Under the pieces are notes generated by a model. It ran no database searches and had not been told where the DNA came from. It worked only from the letters and a program-made list of their open reading frames with translations. From contig NZ_AJXT01000004.1 in assembly GCF_000264295.1 (NCBI RefSeq), forward strand, positions 248,001 to 312,000: 64,000 bases of DNA, in the 5' to 3' direction. Shown piece by piece: positions 48,875 to 58,305 of this stretch. Numbering within the stretch: the first letter of the stretch is position 1; each line of letters begins with the position of its first letter. The position numbers were made by a program, and so were the translations under genes. The DNA is from Rhodanobacter spathiphylli B39. GTDB taxonomy: Bacteria > Pseudomonadota > Gammaproteobacteria > Xanthomonadales > Rhodanobacteraceae.

Positions 48875-49377
48875 GCCACCTGTCGCCTGCGCTTTACGCC
48901 ACCCTGGCCGAGATCGTGCCTGACCTGCACGTGCAGTGCGTCGATCCGTGGTGCCTGATCGGCAGCACCGCGGCGCTGCTGCTGGGTGCGCAGACCGGCG
49001 CGGCCGATGTGGATGTGCTGACCTCGCGGGCGGACGCGGAACGCCTGATGGCGCACTGGGCAGCGCGCCGCGAGTCCGCGTTTGCGCCAGCCGACGACGA
49101 TCGCTTCCGCTCGCATTTCGCCCGTTTCCGTTTTCCCGGTGCGCCGGTCGAGGTGATGGGCGCGCTTGAACTCCATGTCGATGATCGCTGGCAGCCCGTG
49201 CTGCCGGGAAAGCTGGTGCTGGCCGGCGTGAACGGCCTCGCCGTGCCGGTGCCTTCGGTCGACGACCAGATCCGTCTGCTTGCAAGCTTCGGTCGCGAAA
49301 AGGACGCGCCCCGCATTGCCGCCTTGCGCGCACTGGCCGCTCCGCTCTTCAGCGTGCCCGTCGTATCCCTCCATTGA
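48871..49377 (+). CDS. Nucleotidyltransferase-fold protein, function unknown
   Basis: 168 residues. WCLIGSTAALLLGAQTGAADVDVLTSRADAERLM has the Gx(S)...DxD arrangement of the polymerase-beta nucleotidyltransferase fold, like AbiEii/MNT-type and aminoglycoside-nucleotidyltransferase-like proteins. FRSHFARFRFPGAPVEVMGALELHVDD could supply the third acidic residue. No partner HEPN or AbiEi-type gene is adjacent. ATG 48871 overlaps the acetyltransferase stop. It may modify a small molecule or RNA; this is inference only. Confidence 0.6.
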   Translation: MSHLSPALYATLAEIVPDLHVQCVDPWCLIGSTAALLLGAQTGAADVDVLTSRADAERLMAHWAARRESAFAPADDDRFRSHFARFRFPGAPVEVMGALELHVDDRWQPVLPGKLVLAGVNGLAVPVPSVDDQIRLLASFGREKDAPRIAALRALAAPLFSVPVVSLH

Positions 49378-49417
49378 TGCCGCCTTGCGGCTGCCTGTCC
49401 ACCCACACGAATTCGCC

Positions 49418-51694
49418 ATGACCGCCATTCCGTTTGCCATCAGCGCTCGCCACAAGGGTTTCAACCGTGCCGAGGTCGTCGACCAGAACTTCATCGAGTT
49501 CGTGCAGTTGTGGAATGGCGAGGTGCGCGCCGCGCCGCGCGATGACGCTGCGGTGCTGCCGGGCAGCGCGCTGGATGCCCGCGGTTTCCGCGAGCTTCTC
49601 GAGTCGCAGCTGATCTCGCGTCACCTCGACCTGATGGCGCGCGTGCTGCGCGTGCAGAACAAGGTGTTCTACACCATCGGCTCGTCCGGCCACGAGGGCA
49701 ACGCGATGGTGGCGCGGCTGACCCGCCACACCGATCCGGCCTTCCTGCATTACCGCTCCGGCGGCTTCATGGCCGAGCGCTTCCGCAAGATTCCCGGCAT
49801 GGACCCGGTGATGGATTCGGCGCTGTCCTTCGCCGCCAGCAAGGACGACCCGGCTTCCGGCGGTCGCCACAAGGTCTGGGGGTCCAAGCCGTTGTGGGTG
49901 CTGCCGCAGACCTCGACGATCGCCTCGCACCTGCCCAAGGCGCTGGGCACCGCAGTGGCGATCGAGCAGGCGCGCCGCATCGGCCATCAGCTGCCGATTC
50001 CCGATGACAGCATCACGATCTGTTCGTTCGGCGACGCCTCCAGCAACCACGCCACTGCGCAGACCGCGTTCAACACCGCGGCGTGGACGGCCTACCAGAA
50101 GCTGCCCGCGCCGGTGTTGTTCGTGTGCGAGGACAACGGCATCGGCATCTCGGTGAAGACGCCGTCGGGTTGGGTCGCGAACAACTACCAGCATCGCGCA
50201 AACCTCGACTATTTCTTCGCCGACGGTCTCGACATGGCCGAAGGCTACGCCCAGGTGCAGCGCGCGGTGGAGCATTGCCGCACGACGCGCCGGCCGACCT
50301 TCCTGCACCTGAAGACCACCCGCGTGATGGGCCACGCCGGCACCGACTTCGAGATCGAGTGGCGCAGCATCGAGGAGCTGTTCGCGGTCGAATGCTCCGA
50401 CCCGCTGCTGCGTTCGGCCGGCATCGCGCTGGAGTCCGGCCTGTATTCGAAGGACGAACTGCTGAACCTGTACGAAGCCACCCGCAAGCGTTGCTTCGCT
50501 GCCGCCGAGGATGCGGATTCGCGCCATCGGCTGACCTCGCTGGACGACGTGATGGCCCCGCTGGCGCCGTACACGCCGGCCGCGGTGAAGGCCGAGGCCA
50601 CGCGCGCCGACTACGCCGAGAAGCGCCTGGCGGTGTTCGGCGGCGAGGCGAAGCTGCCCGAGAAGCTGCCGCCGCGGCATTTGGCCATCCAGATCGGCCA
50701 GGCCCTGCACGACCTGCTGGCGAAGTATCCCGAGGCGCTGCTGTTCGGCGAGGACGTGGCGCAGAAGGGCGGCGTGTATACCGTCACCAAGGGCCTCAAC
50801 AAGACCTTCAAGGGCAGCCGCGTGTTCAACACGCTGCTGGACGAAACGATGATCCTGGGCCTGGCCCAGGGCTACGCCAACATGGGCATGCTGCCCATGC
50901 CGGAGATCCAGTACCTGGCGTACTTCCACAACGCCTGCGACCAGATCCGCGGCGAGGCGGCCTCGCTGCAGTTCTTCTCCAACAACCAGTACCGCAACCC
51001 GATGGTGATGCGGGTGGCCTCGCTGGGCTACCAGAAGGGTTTCGGCGGCCACTTCCACAACGACAACTCGATCACTGCGCTGCGCGACATTCCCGGCCTG
51101 GTGGTCGGCTGCCCCAGTCGCGGCGACGACGCGGCGATGATGCTGCGCACGCTGATGGCGCTGGCCAAGGTGGACGGCCGCGTGTGCGCGTTCCTTGAAC
51201 CGATCGCGCTGTACATGACCAAGGATCTGTACGAGGCCGGCGACGGCCAGTGGCAGTTCGAGTATCCGGCACCGGACCAGGCAATGACGCTGGGCGAGGG
51301 CCGCGTCTACGACGAGGCGGCGAATGACCTGGTGATATTCACCTTCGGCAACGGCGTGCCGATGGCGTTGCGCGCCGCGCGCACGATCGAAGCGGAGTTG
51401 AAGTGGCAGGTGCGCGTGGTCGACCTGCGCTGGCTGGCGCCGCTCAACGATGCCTTCATCGCGGCACAGGCACGGACGGCCAAACGCATCCTGGTGCTGG
51501 ACGAGGGTCGCAAGAGCGCGGGCGTGGGCGAGGGCGTGATCACCGCGATCGTCGAGGGCGGCTGCGGCGCCACGCCGCTGCATCGCGTGGTCGGTGCCGA
51601 CACGTTCACGCCACTGGCCGGTGCGGCGCTGCTGGTGCTGCCTGGCGAGGCCGACGTGGTGGCCGCGGCGAAGGAGCTGGCGGCGAGGTCCTGA
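49418..51694 (+). CDS. 2-oxoacid dehydrogenase E1, fused alpha and beta subunits
   Basis: A 758-residue TPP enzyme. The alpha part (about 1-390) has YRSGGFMAERF, and a TPP site GDASSNH at 205-211 where most relatives have GDG, followed by CEDNGIGISV. The beta part (about 410-758) has LLFGEDVAQKGGVYTVTKGL, NTLLDETMILGLAQGYANMGMLPMPEIQYLAYFHNACDQIR (in blocks) and VLDEGRKSAGVGEGV. It resembles branched-chain or acetoin-type E1 with both chains in one polypeptide. No E2 or E3 gene lies in the window, so its core must be encoded elsewhere. Start ATG 49418; the open frame upstream overlaps the preceding gene. The substrate is undetermined. Confidence 0.88.
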   Translation: MTAIPFAISARHKGFNRAEVVDQNFIEFVQLWNGEVRAAPRDDAAVLPGSALDARGFRELLESQLISRHLDLMARVLRVQNKVFYTIGSSGHEGNAMVARLTRHTDPAFLHYRSGGFMAERFRKIPGMDPVMDSALSFAASKDDPASGGRHKVWGSKPLWVLPQTSTIASHLPKALGTAVAIEQARRIGHQLPIPDDSITICSFGDASSNHATAQTAFNTAAWTAYQKLPAPVLFVCEDNGIGISVKTPSGWVANNYQHRANLDYFFADGLDMAEGYAQVQRAVEHCRTTRRPTFLHLKTTRVMGHAGTDFEIEWRSIEELFAVECSDPLLRSAGIALESGLYSKDELLNLYEATRKRCFAAAEDADSRHRLTSLDDVMAPLAPYTPAAVKAEATRADYAEKRLAVFGGEAKLPEKLPPRHLAIQIGQALHDLLAKYPEALLFGEDVAQKGGVYTVTKGLNKTFKGSRVFNTLLDETMILGLAQGYANMGMLPMPEIQYLAYFHNACDQIRGEAASLQFFSNNQYRNPMVMRVASLGYQKGFGGHFHNDNSITALRDIPGLVVGCPSRGDDAAMMLRTLMALAKVDGRVCAFLEPIALYMTKDLYEAGDGQWQFEYPAPDQAMTLGEGRVYDEAANDLVIFTFGNGVPMALRAARTIEAELKWQVRVVDLRWLAPLNDAFIAAQARTAKRILVLDEGRKSAGVGEGVITAIVEGGCGATPLHRVVGADTFTPLAGAALLVLPGEADVVAAAKELAARS

Positions 51695-51715
51695 CGGACG
51701 GCGCGGCGCGATGGC

Positions 51716-53479
51716 CTACTTGTCCGATTCGCGCCGCTCCACGATGTGCAGGCGCCGGCCCGGAGACGGGGCGGCGCCGCGCAGCTCGCCATCGTCCTGG
51801 CGATACATGCAGACCCGGTTGCGCCCCTTGAGCTTGGCGTCGTACATCGCCTGGTCGGCGCGCTCGACCAGCGATTCCACGTCGTCGTCATGCTGGCGGA
51901 TGGTGATGCCGATGCTGATGCTGAGCAGCGCCTCGGCACTCACCGGAATCTCCAGACGGTGAATGCGGCGACACAGGCGGGTGGCCACGTGCATGGCCTG
52001 TTCCGGCCGCGTGTTGTCGAGCAGGGCGACGAACTCCTCGCCGCCGTAGCGGCCGAACAGGTCGCCGGGCCGGAGCTCGGCGGTCAGCGCATTGGCGACC
52101 GCGACCAGGGCGCGGTCGCCGGTGTTGTGGCCCTGGCGGTCGTTCAGCAGCTTGAAGTGATCGAGGTCCAGGAACAGCAGGGCCATCGGTTGCGCCGTGC
52201 CGGCCGATAGCAGGGTGTTGACCCGTTCGGTCCAGCCGCGGCGGTTGAGCACGTTGGTCAGCGCGTCGCGGTCGGCCAGCACGCGCACCACGTCGCGGTC
52301 GTGGCGCAGGCGCAGCGCACGGTCGGCCAGTCCCAGCGACAGGACCACCGCCTCGAAGGCGCCGCCGGCCACGCTGGCGTCATTGAGCCAGTCCAGTTGC
52401 GGCAGGGCGCCGTTGACCTGGGCGCTGCTCAACGCGGTGAGCAGCAGCAGCGGTGTCCACCCGACCAGGAAGAACCAGGCCTGCCGCGAACCGCGGGCGG
52501 CCGCCACGATGGCGGCTATCAGCAACAGCGCCGCGCCGATCATCAGCAGGGGGTTCAGCAGGATCTGCGCCACGTGCACCAGCAGCGGGATCTGGCTGCT
52601 GCGCATCAGCACCAGCTGGATCATGCCCACCGCCAGCGCGGTGATCGGCACCCGCAGCAAGGGCGCATAACGCTGCAGTTCGCAGAAGCGGGTCATGAAC
52701 AGCGAGGCAAACGCCACCGACAGTGCGACCGCGGCGGGGCCGACCATCACGGCCATGCCTGACAGCCATTCCCATTCGAGCGGATGGAACACGAAGCCGG
52801 TCTGGATGCCCTGGATCAGGCAGTAGCAAAGGATGTAGCCCGCGTACCAGGCATAGGTGACGTCCCGCAGCATGCCGGCAAAACACAGGGCCATCAGCAC
52901 CATCGCCAGCATCACCGCGAAGCAGGCACTGGCGAACACCAGCCATTGCGCGTCCTGCTGCAGGTAGTCGCGCATGGGCTGGATCTCGAAGCGCACCGGC
53001 GCCACCAGGGTTGCCGAGGGCTCGAAACGCAGCAGGATCGGTGCGGACGCGGCCATGCCGGCGGGAACCTGCCATGCCAGCCGGCCGTGACCGTGGAAGG
53101 ATGCGCTGAAGTCGTCCAGCGCCAGGGCGGTCGACGTGCTCCCGGCGAACACGGCGACGTTGGCCAGGGTGGGCGGGTAGATCGTCAATACGCGCTCGCT
53201 GTTGTCCCAGGGCGGTTGCGGCGCGATGACCACCCAGCTGCCGCCGCCGTCGTGGGGAAAGCGCTGCAGCAGCGAAGGGTCGAAACTCTTCAGTGCGCCC
53301 TCGCGGTATTCCGCGATCACCGCCGCCGGCGTGTCTCCGCTGCGCACCTGGCGCCAGGCTCCATTCAGCGGCGTGGCAGCATGGGCCACTCCCAGGGCGA
53401 GCCAGAGCAAGGTCGACAGCAGGGCGCGCCATGCAAGTGGCGGATGCCGTGGTGTCAGAAGTGTGAGCAGCCTCTCCAT
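51716..53479 (-). CDS. Membrane diguanylate cyclase (7TMR-DISM-GGDEF)
   Basis: 587 residues. A signal peptide (about 1-34) is followed by a periplasmic 7TMR-DISM extracellular-type domain (about 35-190), seven hydrophobic helices (about 195-400) and a GGDEF domain (about 420-565). The active site is GGEEF at 479-483. An RPGD product-inhibition site sits five residues before it, so c-di-GMP feedback is expected. DALTNVLNRRGW and DLDHFKLLNDRQGHNTGD are intact metal/GTP motifs. It makes c-di-GMP in response to an outside signal. ATG 53479 is chosen because it starts the signal peptide and follows AAGG. It is convergent with the E1 gene. Confidence 0.9.
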   Translation of the reverse strand: MERLLTLLTPRHPPLAWRALLSTLLWLALGVAHAATPLNGAWRQVRSGDTPAAVIAEYREGALKSFDPSLLQRFPHDGGGSWVVIAPQPPWDNSERVLTIYPPTLANVAVFAGSTSTALALDDFSASFHGHGRLAWQVPAGMAASAPILLRFEPSATLVAPVRFEIQPMRDYLQQDAQWLVFASACFAVMLAMVLMALCFAGMLRDVTYAWYAGYILCYCLIQGIQTGFVFHPLEWEWLSGMAVMVGPAAVALSVAFASLFMTRFCELQRYAPLLRVPITALAVGMIQLVLMRSSQIPLLVHVAQILLNPLLMIGAALLLIAAIVAAARGSRQAWFFLVGWTPLLLLTALSSAQVNGALPQLDWLNDASVAGGAFEAVVLSLGLADRALRLRHDRDVVRVLADRDALTNVLNRRGWTERVNTLLSAGTAQPMALLFLDLDHFKLLNDRQGHNTGDRALVAVANALTAELRPGDLFGRYGGEEFVALLDNTRPEQAMHVATRLCRRIHRLEIPVSAEALLSISIGITIRQHDDDVESLVERADQAMYDAKLKGRNRVCMYRQDDGELRGAAPSPGRRLHIVERRESDK

Positions 53480-53803
53480 CTGCCTTTCTCCGCCCTGCCG
53501 AATTCCTGCGGGATCGCACGCGCTGGATCGTGTTGCCGGAAAACATGGGTAAGGTGGCACCGGCGCATCCCCTGCGCCGGCCGACGGGCCACGGACCCAC
53601 CGCGCAGCATGCTCCCGACGGGTCGACTATCCAACCTGCCGACCTTTGCGGCCAGTGTCAAGCACGCCCCGTGCCAGTGCTCCGGCGGCGCTCGCAAACC
53701 TCGGCGCGAGCGCGCTGCGGCGCCCCGTCCCGGTGGCCCCCGTCGCGACGCGGGCGCCGGGACGGGTCCAGTCCGGACCCTGGGCGTCAGCGATGTGGCG
53801 CCG
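53480..53803. other. 324-base gap between mfd and the diguanylate cyclase, no gene seen
   Basis: No family-like coding sequence on either strand. It contains a perfect 8-bp hairpin, CCGGCGCA-TCCCC-TGCGCCGG (53560-53580), without a T-tract, and a GC-rich stretch of proline/arginine-type codons at 53690-53780. The promoter of the cyclase gene should be here but no clear boxes are evident. Confidence 0.4.
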
Positions 53804-56800
53804 TCAGCCCGGTCGGCGCGCGCCCAGCAGCACCAGCACTTCCTGGGCACTGCGGATGCGCTCGCTGGCGCCGGGCAGGTCGAGGATCACCTTCAGTTTG
53901 TCCTGGCCGTCCAGCTTGTAAACGCGGGGCAGTTGCTGGATCAGCCTGATGATGGCCATCGGGTCGATCTCGGGTTTCTCGCGGAAGGTGATGCGGCCGC
54001 CGTTGGGGCCGAAGTCCAGCTTGCGGATGCCCAGCGGGGTGGCCATCAGTTTCAGGCTGGCCACCGCGAACAATTGCTTGGTGGCATCGGGCAGCAGGCC
54101 GAAGCGATCGATCATCTCGACCTGCAGGTCGCGCAGGTCGTCCTCGCTGCGGGCGCTGGCGATGCGCTTGTACAGGGTCAGGCGGTGATGCACGTCGCCC
54201 AGGTAATCGTCGGGGATCAAGGCGGGCAGGTGCAGCTCGACTTCGGTCTCGTGCTCGGAGCTCAGGTCGAAATCCGGCACCTTGCCGGACTTCAGCGCGC
54301 GTACCGCCCGATCGAGCAGCTCCGTGTACAGGCCAAAGCCGATCTCCTGGATCTGGCCGGACTGCTCGTCCCCGAGCAGTTCGCCGGCACCGCGGATTTC
54401 CAGGTCGTGGGTGGCCAGGGTGAAGCCGGCGCCGAGTTCCTCCAGCGAGGCGAGTGCTTCCAGCCGCTTCTGCGCGTCGGCGGTGATCGACTTGCGGTCG
54501 GGCACCACCAGGTATGCATACGCGCGGTGATGCGAACGGCCCACGCGACCGCGCAGCTGGTGCAGCTGGGCCAGGCCGAAGTGGTCGGCGCGATTGATGA
54601 TGATGGTGTTGGCGCTGGGGATGTCGATGCCGGTTTCGATGATCGTGGTGCACACCAGCACGTTGAAGCGCTGGCGGTGGAAATCCGCCATCACGCCTTC
54701 CAGTTCGCGCTCGGGCATCTGGCCGTGGGCGATGCGGATGCGCGCCTCGGGCACCAGCTCCTCCAGTTCGCGCACGATCCGCTCGATGCTCTGCACCTCG
54801 TTGTGCAGGAAGTACACCTGGCCGCCGCGCGACAGCTCGCGCTGCAACGCCTCGCGGATCGTGGCCGGGTCCCAGGCCGAGATGAAGGTCCGCACGGCGC
54901 TGCGATGCGCCGGCGGCGTGGCGATCAATGAAAGGTCGCGCAGGCCGGCCATCGCCATGTTCAAGGTGCGCGGGATCGGCGTGGCGGTCATCGTCAGCAG
55001 GTCGACCTCGGCACGCAGCTTCTTCAGCTGCTCCTTCTGGCGCACGCCGAAACGCTGTTCCTCGTCGACGATGACCAGGCCCAGGTTCTTGAACCGGATG
55101 TCCGGCTGCAGCAGCTTGTGGGTGCCCACGATCACGTCGATCTGGCCGTCGGCAAGACGCTTCAGCGCCTCGTTCACTTCCTTGGTCGACTTGAAGCGCG
55201 ACAGCACGTCGACCCGTACCGGCCAGTCGGCGAAGCGGTCGGCAAAGTTGCGGTAGTGCTGCTGGGCGAGCAGGGTGGTCGGCACCAGCACGGCAACCTG
55301 CTTGCCCGCGGTGGCGGTGGCAAAGGCGGCGCGCAGCGCCACCTCGGTCTTGCCGAAACCCACGTCGCCGCAGATCACCCGGTCCATCGCGCGGGGCGCG
55401 GCCAGATCCTCCAGCACGGCCTCGATCGCGGTTTCCTGATCGGGGGTTTCCTCGAACGGAAAGGTGCTGCCGAACTGTTCGACCATCTGCCGGTCGATCG
55501 GCATCGACTCGCCGCCGCGTGCCTGGCGCTGGGCATAGATCGCCAGCAGTTCGGCGGCCACGTCGCGCACTTTTTCCGCGGCCTTCCGGCGCGCGCGTTC
55601 CCACGCATCGCCGCCCAGCGAATGCAGCGGCGCCAGTTCCGGCGCGGTGCCGGAGTAGCGGCTGACCAGGCCCAGCTGTGCGACGGGCACATAGAGCTTG
55701 TCGCCCTTGGCGTATTCGATGGTGAGGAACTCGCCATCCATGCCGCCCACATCCATCGAGGCGAGGCCCTGGTAGCGGCCCACGCCGTGATCCACGTGCA
55801 CGATCGGCGCGCCGATGGTGAGCTCGGTGAGGTCGCGGATGATGCTTTCCGGATCGCGCGCGGTGCCGCGGCGGCGCTTGCGGTCGCGCTCGCTGCGCAC
55901 CCGCTCGCCGTAGAGTTCGCGCTCGGTGAGCACGGCGAGCGCGGGTTTGGTCAGCGCAAAACCCTGTTCCAGCGGAGCGATGGTGATCGCGAACTTGACT
56001 CCCTCCCCTGCTTGCAAGGGAGGGTTGGGGAGGGGTGCTCTGGCTTGTGCTTCTTCGCCAGCCGGAGCAACCCCCTCCCGGCCTCCCCCTGCACGCAGGG
56101 GGAGGAGGAAAGCGCTCCAGTCCTCGATGACTTCGGGTTTCAACCCCGCCGCGGCCAGCGTCTCGATCAGCGCCTCGCGCCGCCCCGCCGAATCCGCCGC
56201 GATCAGCACGCGGCCGGGATAGCTGGACAGGAAATGCCGCAGCGACGTGCCGGGTTCCTCGCCCTTGCGATTGAGCGGCAGCTCCGGCGCCGGCTGGGTG
56301 CCGGTGTCGATCGCGTGCTCGTGGCCGGCTTCGACCACTTCCACCCGCAGCCGCCTGTTGAGCTGTTCGCGCAGTTTCTCCGGCGGCAGGTAGAGCTCGG
56401 CCGGCGGCAGCACCGGGCGCTCGATGTCGTGCGCGCGCTGGTCGTAGCGTTCGGCGGTCTGCGTCCAGAACTGCTCGGCCGCTTCGCCGGCGCCTTCGCC
56501 CAGCACGAACAGCGCGTCGTCGGCGAGGTAGTCGAACAGCGTGGCGGTTTGTTTGAAAAAGAGTGGCAGGTAGTACTCGATGCCGCCGGGCGTGACGCCT
56601 TCCTTCATGTCCTGGTACAGCGGGCAGCGGCGCACGTCGATCGGGAAGCGTTCGCGCAGGTTGCCCCGGAATTCCTTCGCCGCTTCGTCGGTCAGCGGAA
56701 ACTCGCGTGCCGGCAGCAGCTCGACCTTGTCCACCTGCTGCTGCGAGCGCTGGGTTTCCGGATCGAAGCTGCGGATCGAATCCACCTCATCGTCGAACAG

Positions 56801-57355
56801 CTCGATGCGATACGGCTCGGCCGTGCCCATCGGGAAAACGTCGAGCAGGGCGCCGCGCACGGCGAAGTCACCGGGCTCGGCCACTTGGGGCACGTGACGG
56901 TAACCGGAGGCCTCAAGCCGGCGCTGTTCGGCGGCCAGGTCGAACTTCTGGCCCCTGGACAGCACCAGTCCGGAACCGGTGATGTGCGCGCGCGGCGCGA
57001 TCCGCTGCATCAGCGTGGCGATCGGCACCACCAGCACGCCGCGTTTCACGCCGGGCAACTGGTACAAGGTGGCGATGCGCTGCGAGACGATCTCCGGATG
57101 CGGGCTGAACACGTCGTAGGGCAGCGTTTCCCAGTCCGGGAAATGCAGCACCGGCAGACCGCCGGCGAAGATCTTCAGCTCCGATTCGAGCGCCTGGGCG
57201 CGCTGGGTATCGCGGGTTACCGCCACCAGCAGGCCTTCGTGCGAACGCGCCGCCTCGGCAATCAGCAAGGCCCGGCCGGAGCCATGGGGCGGCGTCCAGT
57301 AGCGGCGTTGCTTCGGGGTGGTCGGCAGGGGCGGATGCTTGATCGGGCTGGTCAT
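53804..57355 (-). CDS. mfd: Transcription-repair coupling factor Mfd
   Basis: A 1183-residue DNA translocase that releases stalled RNA polymerase and recruits UvrA. The N-terminal UvrB-like module spans about 1-370 (ETLPYDVFSPHPEIVSQRI). The RNA-polymerase-interacting domain is at about 510-580 (VHVDHGVGRYQGL, YAKGDKLYVPV). The RecG-like translocase spans about 620-1000, with Walker A GDVGFGKTEVAL and DEEQ (VIVDEEQRFGV), then QLRGRVGRSHHRAYAYL. A C-terminal D7 domain follows. A palindromic repeat read in frame adds about 36 residues at 417-452, between the N-terminal module and the polymerase-binding domain. ATG 57355 starts MTSPIKHPPLP; the frame is open further upstream only because it reads through another repeat copy. 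Confidence 0.96.
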   Translation of the reverse strand: MTSPIKHPPLPTTPKQRRYWTPPHGSGRALLIAEAARSHEGLLVAVTRDTQRAQALESELKIFAGGLPVLHFPDWETLPYDVFSPHPEIVSQRIATLYQLPGVKRGVLVVPIATLMQRIAPRAHITGSGLVLSRGQKFDLAAEQRRLEASGYRHVPQVAEPGDFAVRGALLDVFPMGTAEPYRIELFDDEVDSIRSFDPETQRSQQQVDKVELLPAREFPLTDEAAKEFRGNLRERFPIDVRRCPLYQDMKEGVTPGGIEYYLPLFFKQTATLFDYLADDALFVLGEGAGEAAEQFWTQTAERYDQRAHDIERPVLPPAELYLPPEKLREQLNRRLRVEVVEAGHEHAIDTGTQPAPELPLNRKGEEPGTSLRHFLSSYPGRVLIAADSAGRREALIETLAAAGLKPEVIEDWSAFLLPLRAGGGREGVAPAGEEAQARAPLPNPPLQAGEGVKFAITIAPLEQGFALTKPALAVLTERELYGERVRSERDRKRRRGTARDPESIIRDLTELTIGAPIVHVDHGVGRYQGLASMDVGGMDGEFLTIEYAKGDKLYVPVAQLGLVSRYSGTAPELAPLHSLGGDAWERARRKAAEKVRDVAAELLAIYAQRQARGGESMPIDRQMVEQFGSTFPFEETPDQETAIEAVLEDLAAPRAMDRVICGDVGFGKTEVALRAAFATATAGKQVAVLVPTTLLAQQHYRNFADRFADWPVRVDVLSRFKSTKEVNEALKRLADGQIDVIVGTHKLLQPDIRFKNLGLVIVDEEQRFGVRQKEQLKKLRAEVDLLTMTATPIPRTLNMAMAGLRDLSLIATPPAHRSAVRTFISAWDPATIREALQRELSRGGQVYFLHNEVQSIERIVRELEELVPEARIRIAHGQMPERELEGVMADFHRQRFNVLVCTTIIETGIDIPSANTIIINRADHFGLAQLHQLRGRVGRSHHRAYAYLVVPDRKSITADAQKRLEALASLEELGAGFTLATHDLEIRGAGELLGDEQSGQIQEIGFGLYTELLDRAVRALKSGKVPDFDLSSEHETEVELHLPALIPDDYLGDVHHRLTLYKRIASARSEDDLRDLQVEMIDRFGLLPDATKQLFAVASLKLMATPLGIRKLDFGPNGGRITFREKPEIDPMAIIRLIQQLPRVYKLDGQDKLKVILDLPGASERIRSAQEVLVLLGARRPG
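56000..56107. repeat. Paired REP-like element inserted in mfd
   Basis: CCCTCCCCTGC-TTGCAAGGGAGGG (56001-56024) is followed by TTGGGGAGGGGTGCTCTGGC. The mirror-image GCCAGCCGGAGCAACCCCCT leads into CCTCCCCCTGC/GCAGGGGGAGG (56082-56105, imperfect). The structure is the same as the intergenic elements at 5884-5994 and 41632-41748. It is 108 bases, a multiple of three, and keeps the mfd frame. Confidence 0.85.
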
Positions 57356-57465
57356 GGGGACGCGTGTGCAGGGCGCCGCCAGAAGTGCCGCGCCGGGGAA
57401 AGCGGGCAAGTGTAACGCGATGTGCCGGAGCGCCTGCCGAGCGGGCGAAAAATCTGACGGCGTTG

Positions 57466-57508
57466 CTCCCTCCCCTGCAAGCAGGGGAGGGCCGGGTGGG
57501 GTAGAGCC
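57466..57508. repeat. Single REP-like palindrome (mfd-acetyltransferase gap)
   Basis: CCCTCCCCTGC/GCAGGGGAGGG (57468-57491) plus a CCGGGTGGGGTAGAGCC tail. It is one half of the paired elements and ends just before the acetyltransferase stop codon. Confidence 0.75.
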
Positions 57509-57510
57509 TT

Positions 57511-58116
57511 TCAGAGCTTCAGCGTGATCTGCGCCGTGCCCGGTTCGTCCGGCATCATCCGCTGGGTGAAGCCCAGCTCCCGGCACAGCTGCAGCATCGG
57601 CCGGTTTTCCAGCAGCACGTAGCCCCAGAGTTCGGCGAGGCCGCGGCGGCGGCAATCGTCGACCAGGCGCTGCATCAGCAGGGCGCCCAGGCCACGACGG
57701 GACCAGTCCTGCTCCACCAGCACCGAGAACTCGGCACTGTCGGTGGCCTCGTCGACATAGATCCGGCCCACGCCACGCATCTCGGCCGGTTGCTCGGACT
57801 CGTCCATCAGCACGCAAGCGGTCTCGAGCGCGGGGTTGATGCGGCACAGGCGTTGGGCCATCGGCGCAGGCAGCTCGGACATCGCGTGCAGGAAACGGCG
57901 GCGGATGTCCTCCGGCGACAGCCGGGTGAAGCAGCGCTGCATCGCGGCCACGTCGCTGGCCTGGATCGGTCGCAGCACCAGTTCCCGCCCGTCCTGGGTG
58001 CGCACCTGCTCACCCTGCGGGGACGGCGCCACGCGGGGACGGGCGAAGCGTTCGCTGCTGCGCGGCGGCAGTGCGGCGTAGCGGGTGGGGGCGGCGAAGT
58101 CGATGGCAGGGATCAT
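57511..58116 (-). CDS. GNAT acetyltransferase (Pat/AcuA-like domain)
   Basis: 201 residues. TQDGRELVLRPIQASDVAAMQRCFTRLSPEDIRRRFLHAM resembles the opening of the acetyltransferase domain fused to ADP-forming acyl-CoA synthetases in protein-lysine acetyltransferase Pat. DWSRRGLGALLMQRLVDDCRRRGL is the acetyl-CoA loop, and LLENRPMLQLCRELGF is motif B. It may acetylate a protein lysine; here it is a stand-alone domain. ATG 58116. It is transcribed toward mfd, with a repeat copy between. Confidence 0.82.
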   Translation of the reverse strand: MIPAIDFAAPTRYAALPPRSSERFARPRVAPSPQGEQVRTQDGRELVLRPIQASDVAAMQRCFTRLSPEDIRRRFLHAMSELPAPMAQRLCRINPALETACVLMDESEQPAEMRGVGRIYVDEATDSAEFSVLVEQDWSRRGLGALLMQRLVDDCRRRGLAELWGYVLLENRPMLQLCRELGFTQRMMPDEPGTAQITLKL

Positions 58117-58305
58117 GGCAGCTCCATACTTTTGCGTATTGTGTGCACCGCAGCATGAATTTGCAATGACGGAAGCTGCGGTGGGCTGTCACATGGTTGC
58201 GCGCCATGGCATCGACCGGTTCGCGGATGGTGCAGCACGGGAGATACAGACAGAAATGCCTTGGCCCTCCACAATGCGGGCCGAAATCCCCACCGGAGCG
58301 ATGGC

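Noticed and set aside
57356-57847. Upstream extension of mfd in the same frame
   Set aside because: It reads through a repeat and antisense to the acetyltransferase gene; conserved Mfd begins after ATG 57355.
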